Shown here one piece after another: positions 35,625 through 48,056 of a DNA stretch of 64,000 nt; position 1 is the first letter of the stretch; each line of letters starts with the position of its first letter. The notes under the pieces are model-generated. The model had not been told where the DNA came from and searched no databases. It saw only the letters and a list, made by a program, of their open reading frames with translations. Position numbers and translations under genes: made by a program. The stretch is from Phyto melanocephala (lineage: Eukaryota; Arthropoda; Insecta; Diptera; Rhinophoridae), in the NCBI GenBank assembly GCA_941918925.1, contig OW799234.1, positions 105,769,884 through 105,833,883 of the forward strand, in the 5' to 3' direction.

Positions 35625-37026
35625 ACTAGTGATGTAACGAATATTAATTTTTAAGTATATGCGAATGCGGATTCGAATATTTGTCTGCGTTATTCGCGAA
35701 TACGAATGCGAATATGAATTCGAATATTTAGGTGAAAATTTAGCTCTGTATATGTGACGGGTAAGTTGCCGTGTGAGTCACACACACACTTTTATTATTG
35801 TTTGCACTATCAGCCTAATCATTTACATAATTACTATAAAATATATAATTGTTTTTAAAAATAATGTATGAAGTAAAATATATATCTCTTTCAGAAAGTT
35901 CATAAAGGGATGTATTTTTATTTATTTTTAAGCTGGTATTAGGTAATTATTTGAGTTTAATATAAAACTAGATTTTTTTAAGAATTCTGATGTTTTTTTT
36001 TAAATTGATTAGATCCACATGATTTTTGATAAATATTAATTATCTTATAAACTTATTGAATTTTATGATGAAGAAAACAATTTTTATCAGCGTATAGAGA
36101 ATTTCATTGAGCTAATGAACATATTAAAGAATATATAAAAAGTTGGAAGCAGCGGCATATTTAGCTTTATTATTCAAAATTATTTATTTAGTTTTTTCCA
36201 GTAACCTCATTCTGTAATTAGAAATATTTTTGCAAATATTAAATGTTCTTTTTTACATTAAACTATGAGGTTATGAAGTTTATAAGTTTTTAACTAACAA
36301 TCAAAATAAAAGGCTAAAAACAAATTTTTAAATGAAGCATACAGATTCGAAGTCTCTATCAATTCATATATACATATATTATTCCTTTCCTGCTGCAAAA
36401 CGCAAGGGACGCTTAAAATTTCGGTAAGCAGATTTCTTTTAAAACTAATGGCTGATTGGGCCAAGGCATCCGATCCTAGTTTTAGAGATGTCAACATCGC
36501 CTTCAGACAAGCTGAGGTGCTGCAGGTTTTCAGTCCGTGCTGCATATAGAGTTATACCGCCTCCGACCGGTCGTCAGAGCCTCGTTAGTAAGACAGAGAA
36601 CACCAAGTCTCGGCCGGACAGTGGGTAAGGTTGACAATTGGAGAGGAAATTTTAAGAATTTTATCAAACTCAATTTAGCTGGCATACAAGGTCGTAAACT
36701 GCGACAGCTTATGACTTTTTATTCTTTAAAAATAAAATTCCAAAATTTAGTGAATAATCTCTAATGTATCTAGCTATCATTATAACAATGACTCCCAAAA
36801 TATTTAAGTAATTTTTTCATTAATACTTTACAATGTATTTACTGCTAATAGTGAGCAGAAGACCTATCCATTGGTACCAAATTTGACTACAAAAAGTAAC
36901 CACCAGATATATACTGAGCTCATTTTACAGATAACAGAGCAATTATTATTAAAAAATATTCGCATAAATTTGGCGAATGCAAATACAAATATTAAAACAC
37001 ATGCAAATATTCGTTACATCACTAGT
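35625..37026. mobile_element. hAT-like non-autonomous element, 1.4 kb
   Basis: Perfect 21-bp inverted ends: actagtgatgtaacgaatat (35625 on) against its complement ending 37026. The left subterminal zone has repeated GCGAAT/ATTCGCGAAT units (35665-35735), and the right has attcgcataa and ggcgaatgc. The TAGTGATGTAACG terminus suggests hAT. The flanking octamers taatgtac and gtatctac agree at only five of eight positions, so the target duplication is not proven. It encloses a GC-richer island (36390-36640). Confidence 0.7.
36390..36640 (+). other. GC-richer coding-like island inside the hAT-like element
   Basis: A 250-bp stretch clearly less AT-rich than its neighbours, with coding-like frames on both strands. 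Best on plus: an ATG near 36489 opens MSTSPSDKLRCCRFSVRAAY, then RVIPPPTGRQSLVSKTENTK and SRPDSG, ending at a good donor (gg|gtaagg near 36627). A second plus frame starts at the ATG at 36448 and reads MADWAKASDPSFRDVNIAFR before a stop. The minus strand has QHGLKTCSTSACLKAMLTSL. Another donor, tcg|gtaagc, lies near 36422. I do not recognise the protein. It may be a captured host exon, a transposase leftover, or an exon of the neighbouring gene; its end phase (2) does not fit directly onto the exon at 45384. Confidence 0.35.
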
Positions 37027-37079
37027 ATCTACATATGTATGTCTTTAAAGGACCCTGTGAATTTAATAATGACAATTAG

Positions 37080-37216
37080 TGAATTCACAAGGTGTTTTAG
37101 TGTTGTATTGTCATAAGCTTTTAAACAAAAAAATAGCTTTCATTTATTTCTTTTAAAGTTTGTTGGAAAATTATGACATTATGACAATACGACACTTAAG
37201 ACTTCTTATGAATACA
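37080..37216. mobile_element. Hairpin MITE, GGTGTCC family, copy 3
   Basis: Left arm gaattcacaaggtgttttag with tgttgtattgtcat pairs with right arm atgacaatacgacacttaag and cttatgaatac. Clear relative of 16902-17074. Confidence 0.65.
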
Positions 37217-38703
37217 GCAAATAAAGTTTTTAAATATTTTAAAAATATTTTCTATTCCCTTTACTTTTTTACGTGTGCCTTAAAATATATTTACATACAA
37301 ACACACAGAATATACTCTTAGTATGAAATCAAATGTCACTGCTCTTAAGCCATTTGAATTATAATCGTTCTTGAGAACTATAGAAAATTCTGTATATGAC
37401 TGTATACTTACATATGTACATACATACCTACATCATACATACATACATATTATATATACAAAAGAGTTTGCTTAGATAAACGTACATGAGTATTAGTTTG
37501 TTTAATTTAGTATTAGTATATGAAAAATAAGACATGTCAGGTTTTCATATAAATATAAAATTAAAAAAAATATATAAACTTTTCATAAACTTCACATACA
37601 CTAAAACGCACACTTAGCCATACATATAAAAACAGATGTGTGTACATGTACGTACACGTCCAGACAAATACTAGGACATGACATCTGGGGCTCTTTTTAT
37701 GTCTCTTAAAGCGAAATATTGCATGGTTTTAAAAATTTGGTAGTGTGAGTGCGTGTGTCTTGCTATGTTTTCCACTTAAATAAATTTAACAAGTTTTCTT
37801 CTTCTCAATTTTTATAAAAATAAAATTTCGTTTTAAAATAATTATTTCTTTGTTATTTTCTTTTTTTTTCTACAATCCTGAATGCTTTTTGAAAATATAA
37901 TTAGTTTTGTCAATCTATTTAGTTTAACATTAAAATATTTTTTTCGTTATATTTGCAAGTTTGTGTGCGAAATATATTTAAATTCAAAATATATTTTAAA
38001 TTGGCTTTTAATTATTTAATATTTGTGAGGCATCGTATCTATCGCTGTGAACAGCATAATAATCCATTCATTTCAACAAGAAAACAATAATGTAAATAAG
38101 TATAATGAAAACAATTAAAAGAATTAAATTTAATTATTATTAATGGCTGGCAGCGCAATAGATGAATAAATAAATATATGCTATTAACACAGGAGTTTGT
38201 AAATTTTTCTCCAATATGCAAAAAAAAATTAATAAATTTTTTAAACGAAAGTAAAATTTTTATATTTTAGAAACTTTTAAATTTTTATTGCAATTCAGTT
38301 TAAGTAAATATTAAAAAAATTATTGATTTTTGAAAAAATATCAATAGTTTTCCTTTTATAGAAAATTTTTGATGGATTTTCAATTTATTGAAAACTGTTA
38401 ATATTTTTTTTTTTAATTCGATGTATAAAAATATTTTGCAATAATTATTGAATTAAAGAAAATTTTCAACATTTTCGACGAAAATTCTTTTTATAAAAAA
38501 TTTTAAGTAATTTACTTAATTATTCGGGATATGCTCCCAACTAATTTTTAAATATTTTATTTGGTTGTTGGGTTTAAGCTGGTCTATATGCATTTTACTG
38601 GTGCTTATAAGTACCAGATCATCAGTAGACCTTTTACCCAAATTCTTGAAAAAGTTTTTCTTTAGCAATATCTTTGACAAATATTCGTTTTAAATATTTT
38701 TTT
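37217..38703. other. No recognised feature
   Basis: AT-rich, with (CATA)n microsatellites near 37415-37450; no supported gene. Confidence 0.5.
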
Positions 38704-39517
38704 TATACCCTTCACACAGTGAAAAAGGGTATATATAGGTTTGTCATTCCGTGTGAAATTTCTACAATTTTCATTTCCGACCCCATAAAGTATATATATT
38801 CTGAAAGCTTATGAATAGGGGAGTCGATTAAGCCCTGTCAGTCTGTCCGTCTGTCCGTGTGTATGTTGAAATCAACTTTTTGAAGCCCTCCGACATAGGT
38901 TGGACCCGGGTAAGGTATTAAAATATCAGAAATATTCGGGAGTAGATCGGTATTGAAAATCAGAAACATCGGTTCATAAACAACTGAGATATGAGCAAAA
39001 ACCCACGACCACCTCGATTTTTTTGCACAAAAACAACATTACAACAACAACATACATACAAACGTGTATACTGTTTAGGGAAAACGTGGCATCGAATCCC
39101 AGCTGAGTAAAAAAAAAAATTTTTTTAATTTTTTTAAAATTTTTTTTTTAATTTTTTTTTTTTTTTTTATTTTTTATTTAATATATTATATATATTTTTA
39201 TTATTATTTTTTTTTAATTATTTTTTTTTTTTAATTTTCTTTTTGTTTTATATATATTATATATATAAAAATTTTTTTTTCAATTTTTTTTTAAATTTTT
39301 TTTTTAATTTTTTTTTAATTTTTTTAAATTTTTTTTTTATTTTTTTTTTTTTTGTTTTTTTAACATACATACGTGAATTTATAATTTTTCAATGGGATGT
39401 TTTTATATGTATGTATGTATGGGATGAATGGTGACACAAACTACTGTTATTGCATGACTACACGTTGTGAAGGGTATATAAGATTCGGCACGACCGAATA
39501 TAGCGCTCTTACTTGTT
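38704..39517 (+). repeat. Family A dispersed repeat, copy with T-rich core
   Basis: Starts tacccttcacacagtg and ends gaagggtatataagattcgg then the hairpin cgaccgaatatagcgctctt and acttgtt. It contains cagtctgtccgtctgtccgt and a 250-bp almost pure T/A block (39108-39362). It is nearly the same as 43643-44399. The 63-codon ORF in the T block (Phe-rich) is an artefact. Confidence 0.88.
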
Positions 39518-39544
39518 AAATATTCTTTTAAATTAAGGAATTTT

Positions 39545-40529
39545 TATACCCTTCACCTGTGGTGTCAATATCTACGATATTCATTTCCGACCCCATAATG
39601 TAAACAATATACGTCTGTCTGTCTGTCTGTGTGTTGGTTAAAATTAACTTTTAGAAGACCCCACATGGAAATATCCGGGAATTATTAGCTACTGAAATTC
39701 AGCAGAATCGTCCCATAACTTTCCAAGATACGAGCAAATAAACATGACTGCCAATGTCTCTGATTTTTCTCATATTTTTACCACTAAAAATAAAATTTTC
39801 CAGCCCTAGAATAATTTTGGACTAATCGGTAACTAATCGGCAAAGTTATAAACAAAATTTTTTTTGCAAAATCTATTTAAATATATCAAATCTTTCAAGC
39901 TTCTAAATAATTTTCGGACACGTTAAAGGCACCTAATTATTAGTCAAAAATTATTTCTGAAAAAACCTGATATATCGGTTTAAAACTAACTAAGATATAA
40001 GCACCGAATAACACTGCTTCGGTTTTTTTCCTAAAATTTGCAAGTGAAAATCGTTTTTTTTTTTTCGTTTATATATAACCGACAGAGCATAAAATTAAAG
40101 GACTTGACTATATTACACTAAAATGATATTTTTATTTTTAAAAAAATTTAAATCCATCATGGCCGCCACTATAAAACTGCTGTCAATAAATTTATATATG
40201 GGTCATATCAGGTATTTTCAAATGTACCACTTTGATCTCTGACAATATTGATTAAAAAATACAGTAAACTATTAAAAAGATGTAAAAACAAGAAAAGCGT
40301 CTGAAACAAAATGGCGGAAAATTTTTTGAACCTCATTAATATAAGTATCAAATGAAAGGGCTTGACTAGTATAAGCTAAGTAAAAATCATACACCGTCGG
40401 ATATAATAAAGAAATTTGCGTATAAGGTGATAAGGTGATCTGAAATCTGGGCTAAACTACGATGCGTATATACATGATAGTGAAGGGTATTATCAGATTT
40501 GGCACTGCCGAATATATCACTTACTTGTT
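39545..40529 (+). repeat. Family A dispersed repeat, copy 6
   Basis: Starts tataccc ttcacctgtgg and ends gtgaagggtattatcagatt then tggcactgccgaatatatca and cttacttgtt. It begins 27 bp after the previous copy. The body shares catggccgccactataaaac with the copies at 30433 and 52766. Confidence 0.85.
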
Positions 40530-41762
40530 TTTTTTAATTTTCTTAGTTTAAGCAATGTATTTAACATTTTCCAGTTAAATCCGGTAAAAAATCCGATAAA
40601 AAGATTGTGATTTACATAACATATCCATTAAGCTCCCCATCGTAACAACAAAAAATACATAAATTCTATATTTGCAGTTAATTCTAAGAAGATTCTGCTT
40701 TTAGTTTTAAGAAAATTTCATTTCGTAACTGTCACTGACAGAAACCAAAAATCAAACACAACCGCAATACTTTGCCAGAAATTATATTTTAATAAAACGG
40801 AAAGACAACAACTTTTCAATTCAACACTAAATTTATTAAACCACACGCAATACAATTTAACCTGCCATAAACTTTTAGGCATTTAGTCCTGTTCGACTAG
40901 TATTTAGCTCAAGAAAAACAATAAAAACGCAACTACACAATTGTATTCAAACACACATACATACACAATTTGTTAGCAGACTGTAGCAACAAGAAAACTT
41001 AAACAAATTAATATATTCCCTTAAAACAATGTTGAATAAAATAGGTGGACTCATTTTGCGTCGAAAAGTTACTGTCAATAAAAGTTAAAATTAATTTCTG
41101 TCTCTCTAACGACATTTAGTGTGGAAAAAGTTTTTCATTCCTAATGACAAATTTATGGCGACAAGTAAAACTTTAAACGAATGGAAATGTTTGATAAATT
41201 AAGAGTGTATCAAATCAAATTATTATTTTTTTTTTTTTTTTTGTTTCCTTCATAACCAGATTTTGGATGAACCAGGTTAAGTTCGAACAAAAACATGGGC
41301 CCATAATCAAAGTCCCACGCATCAGTCTATATTTGAAGTAAAATTTTTATTATAAAACCTCTATCAATACTGTTGTTGTAGACAAAAATTAAGTGAACTT
41401 TAAGTTAAACTAGCTTTCAATGAATAACACGTAAAATGTACCAAATTTTCGTAAAAAAAGCATCAAATTCTAAGTGCACGCAGAGAAAAAATATGTTTGT
41501 GATAACCATTATCAAGAAGCAACATACTATGATTAGATTGTATGATCGTGATTAAAACATTCAATGGATGCCAATTATAATTATTATGTTTAATTGAAGC
41601 ATAATGCAATAACAATTTATATGACTACAGTTAAAATAGACAATCTTTGCATTTTTTAACGGCAAATTATTGTCTTAAGCTGTTGCATATAATAATTTAC
41701 TTACCTTTTTAATTGCAAATTTTATACCAATATTTTTAAAAAATTTCCTGGTTTATTTTCAA
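40530..41762. other. No recognised feature
   Basis: AT-rich with no supported gene. Confidence 0.5.
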
Positions 41763-42228
41763 CTAGCCAAGCCCGGCGCGCGTTGCCCTTTAATTGAATA
41801 TCAAGAGCAAGAAGCTAAAAATTATAAATTTTTTTATGGGCGTGACACTGCCCACTTTTCTAATCATGAAATTGTATAGTCATGACAGCACAATATGTGT
41901 GCAAAGTTTGAGGAAAATCGGCCCAGTGCAAGTACCTCAAAATTATTACTTTTTTTAATGGTGGGCCCTGCCCACTTTTGTTATCACGAAATTATATAGT
42001 CGTGACAGCTCAATATATGTGTGCAAAGTTTTAGAAAAATCGATCAAGTGCAATTAGCTAAAAATGATAACTAATTTTTTATGGGCGTAGCCCAGCCCAC
42101 TTTTTACCACCCATAAACACTCCCTGGAATGTGTACAACAACTTGCGAAAGTTTGAGTCCGATCGGTTTTACAGTTTCGGAGTCTATAGCTAATACACAC
42201 ACAGAGTTTCACTTTTATATATATAGAT
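41763..42228 (+). repeat. Family B dispersed repeat, copy 6
   Basis: Head ctagccaagcccggcgcgcg, tail acttttatatatatagat; same subfamily as 8113-8620, including the direct repeat with gtgtgcaaagttt and the final acaacttgc..agtttgag phrase. Confidence 0.82.
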
Positions 42229-42911
42229 TTTCATACTACACAGTCATATTTCATTCGTTTTGACTTTAACAAAAAGAAAACTTTAAAATAAATGTCATAT
42301 ATAACATACATAACTGGACAGACAGAATCAAAATTTTGCCAAACTTTTGGCCTTCCTAGAACTTTTAAATAATATACTTATTTTTATAGCTGCGAAAATT
42401 CAAATTTAGCTGCAGCCGTTATCATTGCATGTGTTAACAAACTAATACAAAGACAAATAAGAACAAATTAAAATGAACAAGAGACCATTAACAGTTACTG
42501 CTACATATTTAACTATGGGCCGTATGTTTTCGTCAGTGCTATTGCTTGAAGTTACAGAAGAAATTTGTTTCAATTCAATTTGTTTTGGAAAATTTTTTAT
42601 TTTTTTTTAATTTCCTATTTACAAACAAAAAAGCCAAAAAAATTTTTAACACTTTAATAAGCATTAAGATGATTACCGGTGTATATCCTTTGGAGTATGA
42701 ATATCCATTTTGGTAAAATATATTATTAGAAATTCATTCTCTTCTTTGGTTAAAAAGTTTACATAGACAGACAGAAGGAAAACGGTTAGGGAATGATTCT
42801 AATCAAAACAATTTATTACCACTTTATAACCAAAAAAAGCTTCTTAAATCGCTAACTTAATACTTTTAAGAGCACGATTTTAACATGCAATGTCTAATTT
42901 TTAAGTTCATT
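42229..42911. other. No recognised feature
   Basis: AT-rich, nothing supported. Confidence 0.5.
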
Positions 42912-43039
42912 GGGCAAATTACGGCATTCGAACGTGATCGAAATTTGAAAATTCTTATTAGAATCTCTATACCTAAAGCACAGCCAACTCGATTGTTCGA
43001 GTAAAATTTCGATCGTGATCGAATGCCATAATTTGGCCC
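42912..43039. mobile_element. Hairpin MITE (128 bp)
   Basis: Left arm gggcaaattacggcattcga with cgtgatcgaaa pairs with right arm tttcgatcgtgatcgaatgc and cataatttggccc. No obvious target duplication. Confidence 0.72.
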
Positions 43040-43642
43040 CTGATTTCATTTAGACGAGGAATATGTTAATTATTTATGTCTTCCCCTTATGCACTCCACA
43101 AAAAGGTAGCAGCAAGTAAGGTAAAAATAAAAAAAATATTATAAAATAAATGAGTCTCCTTTATCCACTGCTTAAATAATAAGCAGTACAGAGGACATAC
43201 CTTGTTGTGGTTTTGTAAGCAAACAATTTAAGCATTTTCAATACGATAAAGGAATGAACTCTGCACTACTTACAAAATTCGAAAAATATTTTGTTGGGTT
43301 AAGAAAAGAAACTATTATATTTAGAAGAGTCAAGAGAATTAAAAGTTAAAAAATTAGACAAGGAAAGAAACAATTAGAATTTAGGCTAAAGAAGAATAAG
43401 CATACAATAGACCTTTATACAAACACGAACACACTTAACCATCAAACACAACAAAGTTTATACGCACGCAAACCTAAAACTTTATGCAGGGAGAGGAGAG
43501 TACGTAAAAACTGAGAGTGCAGGATTTAATACAAACAAATTCTGAATTTAAAATAAAATATTTTTCAATATATTAATTTCTTATTAAAACTTTGTTCATA
43601 TACATATTTTAAAAATCAGCTTTCTTAAAACATTTTTATTTT
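43040..43642. other. No recognised feature
   Basis: AT-rich, nothing supported. Confidence 0.5.
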
Positions 43643-44399
43643 TATACCCTTCACACAGTGAAAAAGGGTATATATAGGTTTGTCATTCCGTGTGAAATTT
43701 CTACAATTTTTATTTCCGGCCGCATAAAGTATATATTTTTTGAAAGCTTATGAATAGGGGAGTCGATTAAGCTCTGTCAGTCTGTCCGTCTGTATGTTGA
43801 AATCAACTTTTTGAAGCCCCCGACAATAAAAATATCAGAAATATTTGGGAGTAGATCGGTATTGAAAATCAGAAACATCGGTAGATAAACAACTGAGATA
43901 TCAGCAAAAACCCACGACCACCTCGATTTTTTTTTCACAAAAACAACATTACAACAACAACATACATACATACAAACGTGTATACTGGTTAGAGAAAACG
44001 TGGCATCGAATCCCAGCTGAGCCAACAAAAATTTTTTTTTAATTTTTTTAAAAATTTTTTTTTAATTTTTTATCAAATATATTATTTATATTTTTATTAT
44101 TTTTTTTAAATTTTTTTTTGTTTTTTATTTGTTATATATATTTTAATTATTTTTTTTTTAAATTTTTTAAAATTTTTTTTTAAATTTTTTTTAAAATTTT
44201 TTTTTGTTTATTTTTTTTTTTTTTTTGTTTTTTTAACATACATACGTGAATTTATAATTTTACAATGGGATGTTTTTATATATGTATGTACGTATTTCAT
44301 ATGGGATGAATGGTGATACAAACTACTGTAATTGCATGACTACACGTTGTGAAGGGTATATACGATTCGGCACGGCCGAAGATAGCGCTCTTACTTGTT
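43643..44399 (+). repeat. Family A dispersed repeat, second copy with T-rich core
   Basis: Near twin of 38704-39517: same start (tataccc ttcacacagtg), same acgtgtatactg.ttag and atcgaatcccagctgag phrases before the T/A block (44027-44235), same end with cggcacggccgaagatagcg. Differences are small indels in the T block and in the gtctgtccg tract. Confidence 0.88.
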
Positions 44400-45383
44400 G
44401 TGAAACATTTTTAGCAGCTTAAAAAAAATAATTTTATATTTTTTAATAAACTTCGATAAATTCAAATTTTCTAAATTATTTTTTATTTGGTCTAAGTGTA
44501 CGTGAAGTATTAAATCTTTAAGACATTCATGAATACTTTTAAATTTATTCTCTCTCTGTGTAGAATAAAAATACATAATCTTTAGTGTTGAAAGCCCCTA
44601 CAAAAAAGGAAAATTAAAAACATAAACCACAAAATTAGTCAAATGCATGTGGGTTTTAATGGATTTCCTTTCATCTACATATTTGTATTTTACATTTTCT
44701 TTGGAAAAATTGTTCATTTATGTAAAACATGCAATAGTGCTGTTTCAATCCCTCCTTTTGTTCTTTTATTTTAATATTTAATTGAATACGAAAATAAAAT
44801 TGTTCATGCAGAGGTCTGTTCTGTTGTACCTTGAGGAGCAAAATATAATTTTTTTATTAATTGGCATTGTTTTCTTTGCCTTCTACTAAATAATGCTCCT
44901 ACTTTATAGTTTTCTATCTTAATTAGTTAAATTTTTTCTTATAGTAATTATTTTTGTTTCTAAATAAAATGAGTATTTTTTAGCTGTAGTCTTCTTTTTA
45001 AACATGTAAGAAAAGTGATATAATAGAACATTAAAAAGTTCTAGTACAAGTAAACAAACTAATTAAGCAAAAACAACGAATGCGGCTAAAAAAGAAAACT
45101 AAATCAAAAAAAAAAATATTGAAAAAATTTAAGTTATATATTTGAAATAATTTATACGGTAATTAATTTAAAATTATTGTTTCGTTTTATGGACTTATTT
45201 AACAAACTTCTGTACAACATCTTTCAAATAAGACATTACTAAACCTTAAATATTTTTTATTAACACAGAGATAGTGTACAATAGTGTTTTCTTTTATAAA
45301 TTTCTTTTCAAAAATTTTATAATCTTTTTTGTAATGTTTCTCCTTATTACTAAATTAATTCATTTTATTAATTTATCTTTCAG
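44400..45383. other. AT-rich sequence just upstream of the first visible exon
   Basis: No promoter, start codon or further exon is convincing. It is most simply the 3' part of an upstream intron ending at the acceptor before 45384. Confidence 0.55.
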
Positions 45384-45536
45384 GTTATTGAAGAACGGGT
45401 TAAGCACATTCCGAATGTACCGCAACAGCCTGAGCCTTTATACCAACCGACAGGTAATGAATTAAAACCAAATCCGGTTGGTGAGGAAAATGGCATAGTA
45501 GTATTTAACTACAATCCTATAAGTGCTGTTAACTAT
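45384..45536 (+). CDS. NnaD: NnaD-like cytosolic carboxypeptidase, internal exon 1 of those visible
   Basis: This is the first exon I can assign to a Nna1/CCP-family carboxypeptidase. A pyrimidine-rich acceptor (ttatctttcag) ends at 45383 and a donor (gtgagt) starts at 45537, giving 51 codons in phase 0 at both ends. The peptide begins [20 protein letters not shown] and continues through a [13 protein letters not shown] motif. It is the conserved segment upstream of the CCP N-terminal domain in fly and AGBL2/3-type proteins. Nna1 enzymes remove C-terminal glutamates from tubulin and other proteins in the cytosol. The upstream exon with the start codon was not found. It must end in phase 0, and may lie before position 1 or in the repeat-rich left part. 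Confidence 0.88.
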
Positions 45537-48056
45537 GTGAGTAACGTCAACTTAAAACACATTAACCTTTTAATCATGACGAAAGCAATGTTAATTTTAG
45601 TTGTTGTTTTAGTTGTTTGGATATAAGTATGTACTATGTAGTTAATTCTTTGTGTTTATAATAATGAGAATGCAAAGTTTCTGTTAAAAAAATGGATTCT
45701 TTTTTTTTTTTTTTGTTTGTTTTGCGTTTATTTTATTTTGTTTTATTTTGACTGCAATATATAAGGAGCAATTTAGCTTTCCTAACAAGCACAAAAACAA
45801 AATTCTGCAAAAGCACAAACACTCGTATAAAAACAAATATTATAACAGTAAACAAACATTTATATACACACATTTTTACTCGCCAAAATTGTACTATGTA
45901 TGAGTAACAATAGTTCATGTGATAGAAAGCAACAACAGAAAAACAAACAAAACCAAACAAAAACACACTAATAAAACGGCACTAGTCATAAAAAACAACA
46001 ATAAGAAATACGAACGAACTTAAACGAATGAAATTAAATATTTAATACAGCGTATACGTATGTACGTATGTATGTGTTTATGTTTTTTTTTTACTTGTAA
46101 AATAATAATAAAAAAAGAGTCAGAGACGCACATACAACATAACATAAAATGAGCTTTTTATACCTGTATGTATATGCGTGTCTTATATACATGTAGATAT
46201 ACTTTTATGTGTATTTATTTTTCACATAAACAAAATAATAACAACAAGCTAAGGCCTTAAACTTGTTCAAGTACAACAACAAAAATGTAACATAACAAAC
46301 AAACAAACAAACAAAAATTGTAAAAAAAAATAAAATTAAAACATTTACTACCTGCTTTTCAATTTCTTTATCATGATACTTTTCGAGGTGAAAGTACGAC
46401 AAATACGACAATACAGCAAAAACGTATGCTCTTTTTCTTTACTTTCATTGAATAAAAAAAATAATATTCAACTTCTTATTCAAAATCTCCTATAAATAAG
46501 TCATATAAAATTGTTTTTATGCAGCAAGTAATATTTGTTTAACTTACGTAAAGTTTCAATTTATTGAATATTATAGATAAACTAGTATTTATTGAAGAAT
46601 TTTAATTTTTTTAAGTTTAGTGGTAAATTTTTGTATTGTAAAAAATATTTGAATATGTTTTAAAAGGTTTTGAAACATTTTTCATATCATAAAATTTACG
46701 ACAAATTTTTAATTTGGAAATAAAATTTATGATAAATTTAAAATTTATGATAAATTTAAAATTTATAGAACTTTTTCGACTTTTTTCCATGGTGTAAAGA
46801 AGGCAAATGTATTTATCAGGTAACCGCAGTTCGGAGAAAATTGTTTATTTATTTGTTTGTATATGAAGTTTGGCAGTTGAAAATAAATGAGAGAAGAGAA
46901 AGAATTATTTTTTATGTGTGGCCTTTGACAGCTGAAGTTTAAAATAAGAAAAATAAACAATGAGCTGACGAATCAAGATTACCTGATAAATAAATATGCA
47001 TCAAGTTTAACGTAAGGTGATTGTAGTTCGGAGAATTTTTAGGTAAAAATTTTTTACAAGAAGTTTGAATATTGGAAATTATGAGAGAAGATAGAAAATG
47101 TATAAAATGTGTACATTTGGAAAGGAACGGCTAGTTAACTAAAGCTTGACTTGAATGTACCCTGTTTTTTCTTCATTAATTACTGATAAATTTTTTATTT
47201 ATAGAAATTTTTTGTTTAATTTTTTGCTGCACCAAATGCATTAGATTATGAATTTATAAAAAATGTTTGTCTCCTTTGGGTTTGTAGGAACTTTTTATTA
47301 TATTTTTGGTTTCTCAGCATGTTTAAAATTATAACAATTCAAAAAGTTTTCAAAGGCATTTTAAATGATTTCTATCTATATCGATAGTTTTCGCTAATTT
47401 TTGTAATATTTGTTAATTTTAATTAAGGATAATGCAACACAGCAACAACTCTTTCCCTTACAAAAAAGTAGGCGAGCTTTTTCTCCGATACGGTCTAATA
47501 TGAATATGTTAGTGCCCGTTTAGACAGGGAAACATTTGGAAGGGAAACATCTGGAATTCTCTTTTGTATTTTCCTTCGCGGTCATACAGGGAAACATTGT
47601 TGTCGGAAACATTCCAGTTTATATTAAAAAATGTTTCCAGTTTATATTAAAAATGTTTACCTTGTTTACCTTCCAAATGTGGACTTATTGTCCAAATATT
47701 TTTTGTAGTCATTACCTTTGAAAATAAAACAAAATACTAGCCTGTGTTTTGTATTTCGAGTGAAATAAAATCACTTGAAATTTCCGTTGCATTGTTATTG
47801 TTTGTAATAATGCTATGGCAATTCCGAGCGATTTAATTTCACTCGAAATACAGATAACAGGCGAATAATTATTTTGTGTACGCAAAACAAATAGTAAGAA
47901 AATAATAAGTTTTTAAAGTTATCCATCCCATCTACTAACACCAGTTAACTAAAAAAGTTTTCCGTTCCTGCTTGAGTTGTTTGCAATTATCCCGTAGAAA
48001 AGTAAAACTAAATTCTCTTCAAACCGCTATGTTGATATTTTATTATTCTTATTTAG
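45537..48056 (+). other. NnaD intron (2.5 kb)
   Basis: Intron between the first two visible exons, phase 0 to phase 0. It is AT-rich. It holds a hairpin MITE (47741-47861), a short direct-repeat patch built on GGGAAACAT near 47527-47640, and a (CAAA)n run near 46295-46315. I see no other exon in it, but a small alternative exon in phase 0 cannot be excluded by eye. Confidence 0.8.
47741..47861. mobile_element. Hairpin MITE in NnaD intron (121 bp)
   Basis: Left arm cctgtgttttgtatttcgag with tgaaataaaatc pairs with right arm gatttaatttcactcgaaat and acagataacagg. Confidence 0.72.

Noticed and set aside
36537..36764. 75-codon ORF beginning at a GTG
   Set aside because: The first third overlaps the GC-richer island in another frame and the rest is AT-rich drift; the ATG-started frame ending at a splice donor fits better.
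39243..39434. Phe-rich membrane-like ORF
   Set aside because: It is a translation of the poly-T core of a family A repeat.
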